64,000 nt of DNA, from NCBI GenBank assembly GCA_024640565.1, contig JAHEET010000013.1, forward strand, positions 62,001-126,000, in the 5' to 3' direction. This DNA is from Flavobacteriaceae bacterium. GTDB lineage: Bacteria; Bacteroidota; Bacteroidia; Flavobacteriales; Flavobacteriaceae. A program made the translations under genes and the position numbers. Shown piece after piece: positions 43,629 through 55,042 of the stretch (position 1 is its first letter; each line of letters starts with the position of its first letter). The notes beneath the pieces are model-generated. The model was not told where the DNA came from. It ran no database searches and saw only the letters and a list, made by a program, of their open reading frames with translations.

Positions 43629-45269
43629 ATGAAAAAAATAATCCTTATTGCCTTCGCTTTTAGTGTAATTCTCTATAGTTTCCAATCAAAAAAATCGACC
43701 CAAAAAAAACCAAAATTAGTGGTGGGTATTGTAATTGATCAAATGCGCTACGACTACTTAACACGTTTTGCTGACCGCTATTCTGAAAAGGGTTTTAAGC
43801 GCTTATTGAACGATGGTTTTTCGCTGGAAAATGCGCATTACAATTTAATCCCTACTTATACTGCCGTAGGGCACGCTTCCATTTATACAGGAACCACCCC
43901 TTCTGAACATGCGATTATTTCAAACAATTGGTATGATAAATTTGCAAAGAAAACTATTTATTGTGTAGATGATGCGAACTACAAGACCATTGGAAATGAG
44001 AGTGACGAAGGTAAAAAGTCGCCATACAGAATGTTGACCACTACCGTAACAGATCAATTGCATTTGGCGCAAAACATGCATGGAAAAACCATTGGTATTG
44101 CCATTAAAGACCGCTCTTCTATATTGCCTGCTGGGCACACTGCAAATGCGGCTTATTGGTTTAGTGGCGGCAACTTTGGCCAATGGATTTCTAGTTCGTT
44201 TTATATGGAGGAACTTCCAAGTTGGGTGCGCAAATTCAATGCTTCTAAAAAAACAGATGAATATCTAAGTACACCATGGGAGACACTTTATGACCTGAGT
44301 ACCTATAAACAAAGTATTGCCGACGATAATGAATTTGAGGCATTGTACAATGGAGAACAAACCCCCACATTTCCTCACAATATTCCTGCCCTCAGAAAAA
44401 GCAATGGAAATTACAGCCTCATTAAAGCGATTCCGGCTGGAAACTCCATTACTGCCGATTTTGCCAAAGCAGCCATTATTGGAGAAAATTTAGGAAAATC
44501 TGAACATACCGATTTTCTAACCATCAGTTTTTCGTCTACCGATTATGTAGGACATCAATACGGACCAGCATCTGTGGAAATTGAAGATAGCTATTTGCGT
44601 TTGGACAAAGACCTTGCAGATTTGTTTCAAACCCTAGATACAGAAGTAGGAGAAGGAAATTATACTCTTTTTTTAACAGCGGATCACGCGGCTGTTCATG
44701 TGCCTGCTTATTTACAGTCTTTAAGAATCCCAGCACATTATTTCAATGGGACCGCGTTTAAAAAACACCTAACTACTATCACTCAAAAATCTTTTAATTC
44801 GCCCAGCTTGATTGAAAATGTTTCCAATTATCAGGTTTTCTTAAACAAGCGAGTACTTGATTCTTTGGGCTTAGATCAGCATACAGTGGCTCAAAAAATA
44901 GCAGACGAAGCGATTTCCTTTGACGGAATCTACAAAGCGGTCACAGCAAAAACCTTACAAACAACCCATTTTTCGGAGGGTATGTTAAACTCCTTACAAA
45001 ATGGCTACAATCAAAAATTCTCTGGAGATGTAATGCTGCTCCCCTATCCAGCAACCTTATCATATGGAAGAAAAGGAACCAGTCACGGCTCTGGATATTC
45101 CTACGATACCCATGTTCCGATTCTTTTTTATGGAAATGGCATCCAACAAGGGAGTTCTTCTAAAAGATATGAAATTGTAGACATTGCACCTACCATTGCC
45201 AATCTATTGCAAATAGAAGCACCGAATAGCACCACTGGAAAAGTGATTTCTGAAGTTTTAGAGAAATAA
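43629..45269 (+). CDS. PafA-like alkaline phosphatase, secreted
   Basis: A 546-residue exported phosphomonoesterase of the alkaline phosphatase superfamily. Metal and catalytic residues typical of PafA are visible: Asp37 (IVIDQMRYD), the Thr78 nucleophile in TYTAVGHAS, NNWYD, DYVGHQYG and the TADHAAVHVP metal site. A hydrophobic N-terminus (MKKIILIAFAFSVILYSF) serves as signal. PafA-type enzymes release phosphate from organic esters and are not strictly induced by phosphate starvation. No Pho-box is recognised. Confidence 0.92.
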   Translation: MKKIILIAFAFSVILYSFQSKKSTQKKPKLVVGIVIDQMRYDYLTRFADRYSEKGFKRLLNDGFSLENAHYNLIPTYTAVGHASIYTGTTPSEHAIISNNWYDKFAKKTIYCVDDANYKTIGNESDEGKKSPYRMLTTTVTDQLHLAQNMHGKTIGIAIKDRSSILPAGHTANAAYWFSGGNFGQWISSSFYMEELPSWVRKFNASKKTDEYLSTPWETLYDLSTYKQSIADDNEFEALYNGEQTPTFPHNIPALRKSNGNYSLIKAIPAGNSITADFAKAAIIGENLGKSEHTDFLTISFSSTDYVGHQYGPASVEIEDSYLRLDKDLADLFQTLDTEVGEGNYTLFLTADHAAVHVPAYLQSLRIPAHYFNGTAFKKHLTTITQKSFNSPSLIENVSNYQVFLNKRVLDSLGLDQHTVAQKIADEAISFDGIYKAVTAKTLQTTHFSEGMLNSLQNGYNQKFSGDVMLLPYPATLSYGRKGTSHGSGYSYDTHVPILFYGNGIQQGSSSKRYEIVDIAPTIANLLQIEAPNSTTGKVISEVLEK

Positions 45270-45286
45270 ACTAAAAATGGGTCGGC

Positions 45287-46222
45287 TTATGCTTTTGGCA
45301 AAAATACTTCTGCCATCATGCAACGTGCGCTTCCACCACCACAAGCCTCAATAGTATCTAAGGAACTTGATATAATTTTGCAGTGGTTTTCAATTTTCGC
45401 AATTTGTTGCGGAGTTAAGGAAGCATAGGCTGCCTGACTCATCACCAAGAAACGTTCGTCATTTGCCCCTCGTACTTGCAACATGTTTCCTGCGAAATTG
45501 TCTACTTGTGCTTCGGTAATACCAATGACTTGCTTGCCGTCTTCTTTTAAATTCTTTACAATATTTTTACGTTCTTTTTTATCGTCAATACTGTCCAAAC
45601 AAATGACAGCAAAGGTTTCTGCCAAACACATCATAACATTGGTGTGGTAAATTTCTTTGCGTTCTCCATCTACGGTTTGTTTGGCGGTAAAAATCACAGG
45701 AGTGTATTCAAAATCTTCACAAAACTCTATGAACAAATCTTCATCGGCTCTTGGAGACAGGGCACAATAGGCTTTTTGATTTACACGGTCCAACAATAAA
45801 CTTCCCGTACCTTCTAAGTAAAATCCAGATTGCTCTGCAGCGGTATAATCGACTACCGAATCTATGTGGAATCCTTCGGCTTCCAATTGGTCCAATACAT
45901 CTTCACGACGTTCCATGCGCCTGTTTTTTGCAAACATCGGATACAAGGCTACAGTTCCGTCTTGGTGAAAAGAAATCCAGTTGTTTGGAAATAGCGCATC
46001 GGGAGTATCAAATTCATCGGTATCAGAAACCACCACAACACGGATCCCATAAGCACGCAATTTGGCTACATAAGCATCAAATTCTGTTTGCGCTTTTGCA
46101 TTGACGGTGGCGGGCAATAAGGTATCGAGTACTTTTTGATAATAGTTGTTAACTGCAGTTTGTTCGTTCATTCGAAAATTGATTGGACGAACCATTAATA
46201 TGGTATTGGTGGTCTGTTGCAT
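45287..46222 (-). CDS. ctlX: Citrulline utilisation hydrolase-type amidinotransferase
   Basis: A 311-residue protein of the guanidino-group-modifying (deiminase) fold, matching the CtlX type: TILMVRPINFRMNEQT at the start, FPNNWISFHQDGTVALYPM, DRVNQKAYCALSPRAD, a His in EIYHTNVMMCLA, and the catalytic Cys near the end in EACGGGSARCMMAEVF. ATG 46222 was chosen over TTG 46243; a GGAG sits just upstream. CtlX is thought to take part in citrulline breakdown. A second deiminase-fold gene is 0.6 kb away on the same strand. Confidence 0.88.
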   Translation of the reverse strand: MQQTTNTILMVRPINFRMNEQTAVNNYYQKVLDTLLPATVNAKAQTEFDAYVAKLRAYGIRVVVVSDTDEFDTPDALFPNNWISFHQDGTVALYPMFAKNRRMERREDVLDQLEAEGFHIDSVVDYTAAEQSGFYLEGTGSLLLDRVNQKAYCALSPRADEDLFIEFCEDFEYTPVIFTAKQTVDGERKEIYHTNVMMCLAETFAVICLDSIDDKKERKNIVKNLKEDGKQVIGITEAQVDNFAGNMLQVRGANDERFLVMSQAAYASLTPQQIAKIENHCKIISSSLDTIEACGGGSARCMMAEVFLPKA

Positions 46223-46243
46223 TTGATTTTTTATCTCCTGCAA

Positions 46244-46556
46244 AATTATACAATTTTAGTCGAAGACTCGAGGCTATCCTCTAAAGTTTTAGGAAGGGTG
46301 GGTTCTCTCCCTGTGACAATGTTAAAAACCTCCTACAAACGGAATTACAAATTCAATTTATAGCCTGTATTTTTTTACTAAAATAAATCTATGTTAATTT
46401 ATAAAATAATTTTATAAATTTATATTTTATTTACATAGGTATACAAAATTTCTCAAAACTAAATGAAAAACCTCCTTTATTATGCACATTGGAGCAGTTG
46501 AAGAGAGAACAAAACCTCTGGACTAAAAAATAGAATTCTTAAAAAAAACTAAAAAA
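46244..46556. other. AT-rich gap with inverted repeat between ctlX and small ORF
   Basis: This 313-bp stretch has no convincing gene. It holds an 11-bp perfect inverted repeat (46396-46420, listed separately), two copies of AAAAACCTCC (46324-46333 and 46466-46475), and a 12-codon frame at 46463-46501 that I do not consider a gene. Confidence 0.5.
46396..46420. repeat. 11-bp perfect inverted repeat, AT-only
   Basis: AATTTATAAAA and TTTTATAAATT are separated by three bases. It lies in the gap upstream of both ctlX (-) and the small secreted ORF (+), so it could be an operator. Low complexity makes chance more likely than for the other repeats. Confidence 0.35.
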
Positions 46557-46730
46557 ATGATACGAAAAATTACATTATTATTTGTTTTGTGTTTTACAAC
46601 ACTCACTATACAAGCACAAGAAACGACAGCAAATTGCAATGCGACTTTACAACAAGCCCTCCTTTTTTTAAAAGGGAATGACAGCATTCAAAAAGACAGT
46701 CTAAAAGCAGTTACTTTATTAAAGCTCTGA
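46557..46730 (+). CDS. Short secreted protein, probably truncated Sel1/TPR-like
   Basis: A 57-residue frame that starts with a good signal peptide (MIRKITLLFVLCFTTLTIQAQ) and an A-rich leader. The mature part (ATLQQALLFLKGNDSIQKDSLKAVTLLK) resembles the first repeat of a Sel1-like protein but stops at TGA after about one repeat. The next 100 bases show no matching continuation in any frame that I could follow. It is probably a 5' remnant of a longer gene; a genuine tiny secreted protein is possible. Confidence 0.45.
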   Translation: MIRKITLLFVLCFTTLTIQAQETTANCNATLQQALLFLKGNDSIQKDSLKAVTLLKL

Positions 46731-46834
46731 TTAAATTAGACATCCTACTTAACGATGGTGGAGTGGTTGTCAATCACACTAATTTTAACAGACCTACTTC
46801 AAAAAATTGAACTATTGGGAAAGAATAGTAAAAC

Positions 46835-47749
46835 CTAATCGCGTATCAGCGGCATGGTAGAACAGCGTAATAGGCCTTCTTGCTTGGCAATTTCTGCATA
46901 GGGCACTTCCTCAACCGTAAACCCATTTGCACGCAACCAGGTGTTCAATCGGGTAAAATTGATTTCAGAAATGACCACATCTTCGGCAATTGAAAACACA
47001 TTGCTGTTCATGTTGTACATTTCTTCTTTGGTAATTTCAAAGATGTTTTCTTTGCCAAAGAAATCGACCAACCAATTGTATTCTGCGGCTACTAGAAACC
47101 CATTTTTATGTAGGATTGCTTTTCCTTGTCCAAGCGGTTGAAAACAACAATCCAAATGCAAAGCATTTTCTTTGGGGTGAAGGTTGTCCTTGCGCAGCTC
47201 GAAAGACTTGACAATTTTCTCAGGAAACAGCTCTTGCAAAGCAATTACGGCATCCGTATTTGTTCTGGCTGTAATATAATCGGGGTAGTCTGCCCCCGAA
47301 TAGGTACCCACAAAAATATAATCGCCCCAGGGCATTACATCGCCCCCTTCTACATGGCATTCTTTTGGAAGTTCGAGGATATTTTTTGGATCGATTTGTG
47401 CAAGCACATGCTCAATCGCTTCGAATTCTTTTTCTCTATCGGGTAAAATATTGGCTTTAATAAGTTTATCCTCTATACAGAAAGCGATGTCTCTGGAAAA
47501 AATCTGATTGTAATTCTCAAGTACCTCGGGTCTGTAAACGGTAACATCATACTTTTTAAAAACAGCCGCTACCGCTTCCATTTCAAAGAGCATGTCTGCT
47601 TCATTAGGATAGGTGCCAGCAAGGACATGAAATTTACTTTTTGGATCGTAACAGTCCGCGACTTTTGGTGTAGGCCCATTGCTTTTGGCAGTTCCTAAAA
47701 GAACCGCTCTCAATCGAGATACTTCATCTTGAATATTGATTTTCAACAT
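46835..47749 (-). CDS. Arginine deiminase-family / amidinotransferase protein (DDAH-like)
   Basis: A 304-residue protein of the same deiminase fold as CtlX but clearly different in sequence. Active-site pieces are visible: VEGGDVMPWGDYIFVG (acidic substrate site), the His in ALHLDCCFQPLG, and the Cys in LLRCSTMPLIRD at the end. The substrate may be dimethylarginine, arginine or a related guanidine; it cannot be told by eye. It lies between gltA and the ctlX locus, all on the minus strand, 63 bp downstream of gltA. Confidence 0.8.
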   Translation of the reverse strand: MLKINIQDEVSRLRAVLLGTAKSNGPTPKVADCYDPKSKFHVLAGTYPNEADMLFEMEAVAAVFKKYDVTVYRPEVLENYNQIFSRDIAFCIEDKLIKANILPDREKEFEAIEHVLAQIDPKNILELPKECHVEGGDVMPWGDYIFVGTYSGADYPDYITARTNTDAVIALQELFPEKIVKSFELRKDNLHPKENALHLDCCFQPLGQGKAILHKNGFLVAAEYNWLVDFFGKENIFEITKEEMYNMNSNVFSIAEDVVISEINFTRLNTWLRANGFTVEEVPYAEIAKQEGLLRCSTMPLIRD

Positions 47750-47812
47750 AGAATTAAGCCTAAAAAAACTTCCTAAGAATAAGAAGCTTTTGTGATATGA
47801 TTGAATGCTTGC

Positions 47813-49099
47813 CTACCTATTTTCGGTAGTTACAAAATCTCTTGAATTTTCTCCTGTATAAATTTGACGTGGACGACCAATAGGTTCTTTGTTCTCACGC
47901 ATTTCTTTCCATTGTGCAATCCATCCTGGGAGACGTCCCAAGGCAAACATGACCGTAAACATTTCAACAGGAATTCCCATAGCTCTGTAAATAATTCCAG
48001 AGTAGAAATCGACATTTGGATACAGCTTACGATCTACAAAATAAGGATCATTTAATGCTTCTTGTTCCAGTCCTCTTGCAATGTCTAAAATTGGATCTTC
48101 AATTCCTAAATCTTGCAATACTTCATGGGCTGCAACTTTGATAATCGTAGCTCTTGGATCAAAGTTTTTATATACACGATGTCCAAATCCCATCAAACGG
48201 AAGGGATCATTTTTGTCCTTTGCTTTTGCCATGTATTTTTTGGTGTCTCCACCATCTTCTTTGATGGCCTCTAGCATTTCTAATACGGCTTGATTGGCAC
48301 CTCCGTGTAAAGGTCCCCATAATGCAGAAATTCCTGCAGATAGTGATGCAAACAAACCAGCATGTGATGAACCTACTATTCGAACTGTAGAGGTCGAACA
48401 GTTTTGTTCGTGATCAGCATGTAAAATTAACAATTTGTTTAAGGCATCTTTGATGACTGGATTGGCATCATATGCTTCGTTTGGTTGTTCGAACATCATT
48501 TTCATAATATTCGCTACATATCCTAAAGATTTTGACCCATAATTTAAAGGCAAACCTTGTTTTTTACGCATTGCCCATGCTACTAAAACAGGAAATTTTC
48601 CCATGATTTTCACAATCGCATTGTACATTTCTTCTTCAGAATCTACATTGACAGAAGATGGATTGAAAGCAACCAATGCACTTGTTAAAGAAGACAAAAC
48701 ACCCATAGGATGAGCATTCTTTGGAAACGCATCTATAATTTTTTTAACATCTTCATCTACAATTGAGTTGGACTTGATGTCTGCATCAAATTTTTCCAAT
48801 TGTTCTTTGGTTGGTAAATCACCAAAAATCAATGCATAAGCAACTTCTAAAAAGTCTGCTTTTTCGGCCAAATCTTCAATTGCATATCCTCGGTACCGAA
48901 GAATTCCTTTTTCACCGTCTAAAAAAGTAATGCCACTTTTACAAGAACCTGTATTTTTATAACCTGGATCAATCGTTATCACTCCATTTGTCGTCCCTCT
49001 TAATGTTTTAATATCGATGGCAACTTCGTTCTCTGATCCTTTTACAAGTGGAAACTCGTATGAATTGTCTCCAATTTGTAACTTAGCTATATCTGGCAT
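47813..49099 (-). CDS. gltA: Citrate synthase
   Basis: First step of the TCA cycle, 428 residues. Signatures are present: GDLPTKEQLE, catalytic His in LHADHEQNCSTSTVR, GPLHGGANQAVLEML with the second His, MGFGHRVYKNFDPRA and the catalytic Asp in YPNVDFYSGIIYRAMG. The N-terminal ~45 residues form the small beta-domain seen in hexameric, NADH-sensitive types. A TACATTTG box is upstream. Confidence 0.97.
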   Translation of the reverse strand: MPDIAKLQIGDNSYEFPLVKGSENEVAIDIKTLRGTTNGVITIDPGYKNTGSCKSGITFLDGEKGILRYRGYAIEDLAEKADFLEVAYALIFGDLPTKEQLEKFDADIKSNSIVDEDVKKIIDAFPKNAHPMGVLSSLTSALVAFNPSSVNVDSEEEMYNAIVKIMGKFPVLVAWAMRKKQGLPLNYGSKSLGYVANIMKMMFEQPNEAYDANPVIKDALNKLLILHADHEQNCSTSTVRIVGSSHAGLFASLSAGISALWGPLHGGANQAVLEMLEAIKEDGGDTKKYMAKAKDKNDPFRLMGFGHRVYKNFDPRATIIKVAAHEVLQDLGIEDPILDIARGLEQEALNDPYFVDRKLYPNVDFYSGIIYRAMGIPVEMFTVMFALGRLPGWIAQWKEMRENKEPIGRPRQIYTGENSRDFVTTENR

Positions 49100-49134
49100 T
49101 TGTATGTGTGTGTTAAATTTTTAAACCTTTTTTG

Positions 49135-49142
49135 CAAATGTA
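49135..49142 (-). promoter_or_regulatory. Candidate -7 box (TACATTTG) of gltA
   Basis: TAnnTTTG match 36-43 bases upstream of the gltA start. The -33 element is not clear. Confidence 0.4.
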
Positions 49143-49224
49143 CCAATTATAATAGGATTTTAAAAGGCGAACGCAATCGATTTATTAAATTTTAAGATAA
49201 AATTATGCAATTGCTTAGATTCAT

Positions 49225-49256
49225 AAAAAAAGCCTCAAAATAAAATTTTTGAGGCT
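49225..49256 (-). terminator. Terminator after eno
   Basis: A 10-bp stem AGCCTCAAAA / TTTTGAGGCT (49231-49240, 49247-49256) with a 6-nt loop; on the minus strand it runs into a T stretch. It is 23 bp past the enolase stop. Confidence 0.85.
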
Positions 49257-49279
49257 TCTAATTTTATAAAATCAGCAGT

Positions 49280-50572
<1,293 letters not shown>

Positions 50573-50682
50573 CTATTTAATATTAGTTATGTTCTTGTTA
50601 TTTTGTGCTGCAATTTACTAAAAACCGCTGTTTTTGTATTGCTTTCGAAGAGTTTCTTACGAAAACGATTTCAGTAAAATGC

Positions 50683-50713
50683 AAAAAAATAGTCGTTATG
50701 AAACGACTATTTT
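50683..50713 (-). terminator. Terminator overlapping the carA stop
   Basis: An 11-bp stem AAATAGTCGTT / AACGACTATTT (50687-50697, 50702-50712) with a 4-nt loop is followed on the minus strand by seven T. The carA stop codon lies inside the stem. Confidence 0.85.
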
Positions 50714-51814
50714 ATGCTTTTCTATATTTGCTATAAAATGATCAAAAAGGTATGCTGCATCATGGGGTCCAGGGCTCGCTTCTGGGTGGTATTGTACAGA
50801 GAATACATTTTTATTTTTCATTCGAATCCCTGCTACGGTATTGTCATTTAAATGTACGTGTGTAATTTCGACATCTGGATGTGCTTCTGTTTCTGCTCTA
50901 TCAATAGCAAAACCGTGGTTTTGTGAGGTTATTTCTCCTTTCCCTGTTATGATATTTTTAACGGGGTGATTGATTCCTCTGTGTCCATTGTGCATTTTAT
51001 AGGTAGAAATACCATTTGCCAAAGCGATGACTTGATGTCCCAAGCAGATACCAAACAATGGTAAATCTCTTTGTATGATTTGTTTTGCCGCTTCTTGTGC
51101 AGCAACTAAAGGTGCTGGATCTCCAGGTCCATTGGATATAAAATATCCATCTGGATTAAAAGAAGCCAAATCTTCAAAGGTCGCATTGTATGGAAACACT
51201 TTAATGTAAGCGCCTCTTTTGACAAAATTTCTTATTATATTTTTCTTGATACCAATATCGATGGCAGCAATTTTGATGGCTGCATTTTCATCTCCTACAT
51301 AGTAAGGTGCTTGTGTAGATACTTTTGAAGCCAATTCAAGACCTTCCATATTGGGAGTAGCTTCTAATTGTTTCTTTAAAGCATCAATATTATCAACCTC
51401 TGTTGATATGATCGCATTCATAGCGCCATTATCTCTAATATATGCAACCAATGCTCTGGTGTCTACATCTGAAATAGCTACTACATTGTGTTTTGTAAAC
51501 CAATCTTTTAGATTGCCATCAGAATCAACGCGAGAATGTGTAAAGCTGAAGTTCCTACAGATAAGCCCTGAAATTTTAATACTTTCAGATTCTACTTCTG
51601 CATCATTGACTCCGTAATTCCCAATATGTGCATTGGTGGTAACCATGAGTTGACCAAAATAAGAGGGATCTGTGAAAATTTCTTGATAACCAGTCATTCC
51701 TGTATTGAAACAGATTTCTCCTGTAGAGGTACCTTCAATACCAACAGATTTCCCATAAAAAATTGTTCCGTCTGCGAGTAAGACTAATGCTTTTTTTCTT
51801 GATTGATATTTCAT
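50696..51814 (-). CDS. carA: Carbamoyl-phosphate synthase small subunit
   Basis: Glutamine amidotransferase subunit that feeds ammonia to CarB for pyrimidine and arginine synthesis; 372 residues. The N-terminal CPSase domain starts KALVLLADGTIFYGKS and has TGMTGYQEIFTDPSY. The class I amidotransferase domain has the catalytic Cys in PLFGICLGHQ and the His/Glu pair in VQYHPEASPGPHDA. carB is not in the window. It lies downstream of the ribosomal cluster but is separated from it by a terminator. Confidence 0.97.
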   Translation of the reverse strand: MKYQSRKKALVLLADGTIFYGKSVGIEGTSTGEICFNTGMTGYQEIFTDPSYFGQLMVTTNAHIGNYGVNDAEVESESIKISGLICRNFSFTHSRVDSDGNLKDWFTKHNVVAISDVDTRALVAYIRDNGAMNAIISTEVDNIDALKKQLEATPNMEGLELASKVSTQAPYYVGDENAAIKIAAIDIGIKKNIIRNFVKRGAYIKVFPYNATFEDLASFNPDGYFISNGPGDPAPLVAAQEAAKQIIQRDLPLFGICLGHQVIALANGISTYKMHNGHRGINHPVKNIITGKGEITSQNHGFAIDRAETEAHPDVEITHVHLNDNTVAGIRMKNKNVFSVQYHPEASPGPHDAAYLFDHFIANIEKHKIVVS

Positions 51815-51844
51815 TTAGTAGTGTTCTTTGTGTTTACAAAAATA

Positions 51845-51878
51845 TAAAAAAAGGGATAAACATTGCTGTTTATCCCTT
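51845..51878 (-). terminator. Terminator ending the ribosomal cluster after rplQ
   Basis: A 12-bp perfect stem AAGGGATAAACA / TGTTTATCCCTT (51851-51862, 51867-51878) with a TTGC loop, followed on the minus strand by six T. It is the only strong terminator seen after rpsN in this cluster. Confidence 0.9.
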
Positions 51879-51905
51879 GAATATGATTTAAAAAATTTTC
51901 ATTTT

Positions 51906-52379
51906 CTATTCTTCAGATTTTTCTTCTGTTGCTGGTGCATCTACTTGAGGAGCTTCGGCTTTTTTGCTTCTTCCTCTACGGGTAGATTTCTTAGCTTTTT
52001 TTCCTTTAGGATTATAGATTTCGTTATAATCAACAAATTCTACCATAGCCATAGGAGCGTTGTCTCCTTGACGATTTCCTAATTTGATGATACGCAAATA
52101 TCCTCCTGGTCTGTCTGCAACTTTTACAGAGATTTCTTTGAATAATTCTGTAACCGCAAACTTATCACGCAGATTGCTAAATACAATACGACGGTTGTGC
52201 GTTGTATCTGATTTAGATTTTGTAATCAAAGGCTCTGCAAATAAACGCAATGCTTTTGCTTTTGCTACCGTAGTGTTTATACGCTTGTGCTCTATTAAGG
52301 AACAAGTCATATTTGCTAACATTGCCTTTCTGTGCGCTGTTTTTCTTCCTAAATGGTTAAATTTCTTTCCGTGTCTCAT
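51906..52379 (-). CDS. rplQ: Ribosomal protein L17
   Basis: Last gene of the cluster, 157 residues. The L17 core [24 protein letters not shown] is clear. The extra C-terminal ~40 residues are Lys/Arg then Glu/Ala-rich ([15 protein letters not shown]...ATEEKSEE), a low-complexity tail common in Bacteroidetes. Confidence 0.97.
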   Translation of the reverse strand: MRHGKKFNHLGRKTAHRKAMLANMTCSLIEHKRINTTVAKAKALRLFAEPLITKSKSDTTHNRRIVFSNLRDKFAVTELFKEISVKVADRPGGYLRIIKLGNRQGDNAPMAMVEFVDYNEIYNPKGKKAKKSTRRGRSKKAEAPQVDAPATEEKSEE

Positions 52380-52438
52380 GACGTGTGTTTTATACTCTCA
52401 TCTTGCTCAACCCTCTTTGAGGAGCAAACTATGAAAGA

Positions 52439-53431
52439 TTAATCTTTATCTAATTTGTATTTGCTTAAGTCCATTCCGAAATTTAAACCTTTCACAATCA
52501 CCAGTTCTTCTAGTTCTGTTAATGATTTTTTTCCGAAGTTACGGAACTTCATTAAGTCGCTTTTGTTAAAAGAAACTAAATCTCCTAATGTATCTACTTC
52601 TGCTGCTTTTAAACAATTCAATGCTCTTACAGAAAGATCCATATCTATCAATCTTGTTTTTAATAACTGACGCATGTGCAATGATTCTTCATCATAGGTT
52701 TCTGTTTGTGCAATCTCATCGGCCTCTAAAGTGATACGCTCATCAGAGAATAACATAAAGTGGTGGATCAATATTTTTGCAGCTTCAGTCAATGCGTCTT
52801 TTGGACTAATTGATCCATCAGTATCGATATCGAAAACCAATTTTTCATAATCCGTTTTTTGTTCAACACGAAAGTTTTCAATCGCGTATTTTACATTTTT
52901 TATTGGCGTGTAAATAGAATCTGTAAAAATAGTTCCTATTGGAGCACCTGCTTTTTTGTTTTCTTCGGCGGGTACAAATCCTCTCCCTTTTTCGATCGTG
53001 ATTTCAGCATTTAACTTCACAGATTTGTCCATATTACAAATAACTAGATCTGGATTCAATACTTGAAATCCTGAAATAAATTTCTGTAAATCTCCTGCAG
53101 TCAATTGGTCTTGACCAGATACTGCAACGGATACGGTTTCTCTGTCCGTTTCATCGATCTGCTTTTTAAAACGTACTTGTTTTAAGTTTAAGATGATTTC
53201 TGTAACGTCTTCTACAATTCCTGTGATGGTAGAAAACTCATGTTCTACACCATCTAATCTTAAAGAAGTGATTGCAAAACCTTCTAGGGAAGATAAAAGC
53301 ACTCTTCGTAATGCATTTCCTACTGTAAGACCAAAACCTGGTTCTAAAGGTCTGAATTCAAATCTTCCAGAAAAATCTGTAGATTCAATCATGATTACTT
53401 TATCAGGCTTCTGAAAATTTAATATTGCCAT
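52439..53431 (-). CDS. rpoA: RNA polymerase alpha subunit
   Basis: Assembles RNA polymerase and contacts promoters and activators; 330 residues. The N-terminal domain contains [26 protein letters not shown]. The C-terminal domain carries the helix-hairpin-helix DNA-contact region ([34 protein letters not shown]). It sits between rpsD and rplQ, the standard alpha-operon order. Confidence 0.98.
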   Translation of the reverse strand: MAILNFQKPDKVIMIESTDFSGRFEFRPLEPGFGLTVGNALRRVLLSSLEGFAITSLRLDGVEHEFSTITGIVEDVTEIILNLKQVRFKKQIDETDRETVSVAVSGQDQLTAGDLQKFISGFQVLNPDLVICNMDKSVKLNAEITIEKGRGFVPAEENKKAGAPIGTIFTDSIYTPIKNVKYAIENFRVEQKTDYEKLVFDIDTDGSISPKDALTEAAKILIHHFMLFSDERITLEADEIAQTETYDEESLHMRQLLKTRLIDMDLSVRALNCLKAAEVDTLGDLVSFNKSDLMKFRNFGKKSLTELEELVIVKGLNFGMDLSKYKLDKD

Positions 53432-53526
53432 TGTTTCTTCGTTTGAATTGTTATTTAGTTGCGCGATGTAGTAGTTTGAAGAAATACAGATACATCCTTT
53501 GGCTAAATACCAATAGGGTTAATTTA

Positions 53527-54132
53527 TTATTTAGAATATAATTCTACAATTAATTGCTCTTTGATGTTTTCTGGAATTTGAAGTCTTTCCGGAGCCTTTA
53601 CAAAAGTTCCTTCTTTCTTATCTGCATTCCATGTCAACCATTCAAAAACAGTACTTGAAGCAGCCAATGCGTCTTCGATAGCAATTAATGATTTTGATTT
53701 TTCTCTTACTGCAACAACGTCTCCTTCTTGTAAACTATAAGAGGGAATGTTCACTAGTTCTCCGTTCACGGTAATGTGTCTGTGAGAAACTAATTGACGT
53801 GCTCCGCTTCTAGATTTTGAAATTCCCATTCTGTAAACTACGTTATCTAAACGTGATTCACATAATTGTAGTAAAATTTCACCGGTAATCCCTTGAGAAG
53901 CTGATGCTTTTTTAAATAAGTTACTGAATTGACGCTCTAAAATACCGTAAGTATATTTTACTTTTTGCTTTTCCATCAATTGGATAGCATATTCAGATTT
54001 TTTACCTCTTCGCTTCGCATTTCCATGCTGTCCTGGAGGGTAATTTCTTTTTTCGAAGTTTTTATCATCTCCGAAAATTGCCTCGCCAAATTTACGAGCA
54101 ATTTTAGTTTTTGGTCCTGTATATCTTGCCAT
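53527..54132 (-). CDS. rpsD: Ribosomal protein S4
   Basis: Primary 16S rRNA-binding protein, 201 residues. It starts [21 protein letters not shown] and has the S4 domain ([35 protein letters not shown]). The zinc cysteines of some S4 types are absent, so it is the C-minus form. In other bacteria S4 represses its own operon; no such site was identified here. Confidence 0.97.
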   Translation of the reverse strand: MARYTGPKTKIARKFGEAIFGDDKNFEKRNYPPGQHGNAKRRGKKSEYAIQLMEKQKVKYTYGILERQFSNLFKKASASQGITGEILLQLCESRLDNVVYRMGISKSRSGARQLVSHRHITVNGELVNIPSYSLQEGDVVAVREKSKSLIAIEDALAASSTVFEWLTWNADKKEGTFVKAPERLQIPENIKEQLIVELYSK

Positions 54133-54212
54133 TTCATTGTTATTAAAGTAGGGATTATGAATTAAGGCTATCTCCTTCGATAATCTGAATCCTACTTAGT
54201 TAAAATATTTAC

Positions 54213-54596
54213 TTATACTCTTCTTCGCTTTGGTGGACGACAACCGTTGTGCGGCATTGGTGTAACATCAATAATTTCTGTTACTTCGATCCCTGAATTG
54301 TGTATGGATCTGATTGCGGATTCTCTACCGTTTCCAGGTCCTTTCACATATACTTTTACTTTACGTAACCCTGCTTCTTTTGCTACTACTGAACAATCTT
54401 CTGCTGCCAACTGAGCTGCATAAGGTGTGTTCTTTTTAGAACCTCTGAACCCCATTTTACCCGCAGATGACCAAGAGATTACATCTCCTTTTTTGTTTGT
54501 TAAAGAAATAATGATATTGTTAAAAGAGGCAGTTACGTGCGCTTCTCCAACAGATTCTACGATTACTTTACGTTTTTTTGAACTTGCTTTTGCCAT
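54213..54596 (-). CDS. rpsK: Ribosomal protein S11
   Basis: Platform protein of the 30S subunit, 127 residues. The core [37 protein letters not shown] and the end [15 protein letters not shown] are diagnostic. Confidence 0.97.
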   Translation of the reverse strand: MAKASSKKRKVIVESVGEAHVTASFNNIIISLTNKKGDVISWSSAGKMGFRGSKKNTPYAAQLAAEDCSVVAKEAGLRKVKVYVKGPGNGRESAIRSIHNSGIEVTEIIDVTPMPHNGCRPPKRRRV

Positions 54597-54676
54597 AATT
54601 GTTTAAGTGTTAGTAATTTAGTTTTCTAAGTTTGTTGCTTACAATCAAACTTGGATCTTGATTACTTTATCTAACT

Positions 54677-55042
54677 TTATTTTTTCTTGTTAGCTACCGT
54701 TTTTCTCTTACCTTTTCGGGTTCTAGAGTTGTTTTTTGTACGCTGTCCTCTTAAAGGAAGACCGAGTCTGTGACGAATTCCTCTCTGACATCCAATATCC
54801 ATCAAACGTTTGATGTTCAATTGTACTTCTGAGCGCAATTCACCCTCGATCGTATAGGATCCAACTTGTTCTCTAATTGCTGCGATTTGATCATCCGTCC
54901 AATCTTGAACTTTGATGCTTTCGTCAACTTTTGCATTTGCTAAAACTTCTTGAGCTCTGCTGCTTCCAATACCAAAGATGTAAGTTAAAGCAATAACCCC
55001 TCTTTTGTTTTTTGGAATATCAATACCTGCTATTCTTGCCAT
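54677..55042 (-). CDS. rpsM: Ribosomal protein S13
   Basis: 30S head protein that contacts the P-site tRNA, 121 residues ([43 protein letters not shown]). Its ATG overlaps the rpmJ stop by one base (TAATG), so translation is probably coupled. Confidence 0.97.
   Translation of the reverse strand: MARIAGIDIPKNKRGVIALTYIFGIGSSRAQEVLANAKVDESIKVQDWTDDQIAAIREQVGSYTIEGELRSEVQLNIKRLMDIGCQRGIRHRLGLPLRGQRTKNNSRTRKGKRKTVANKKK

Noticed and set aside
46463..46501. 12-codon frame before the truncated secreted ORF as a leader peptide
   Set aside because: No run of regulatory codons, and no clear terminator/antiterminator pair follows it.
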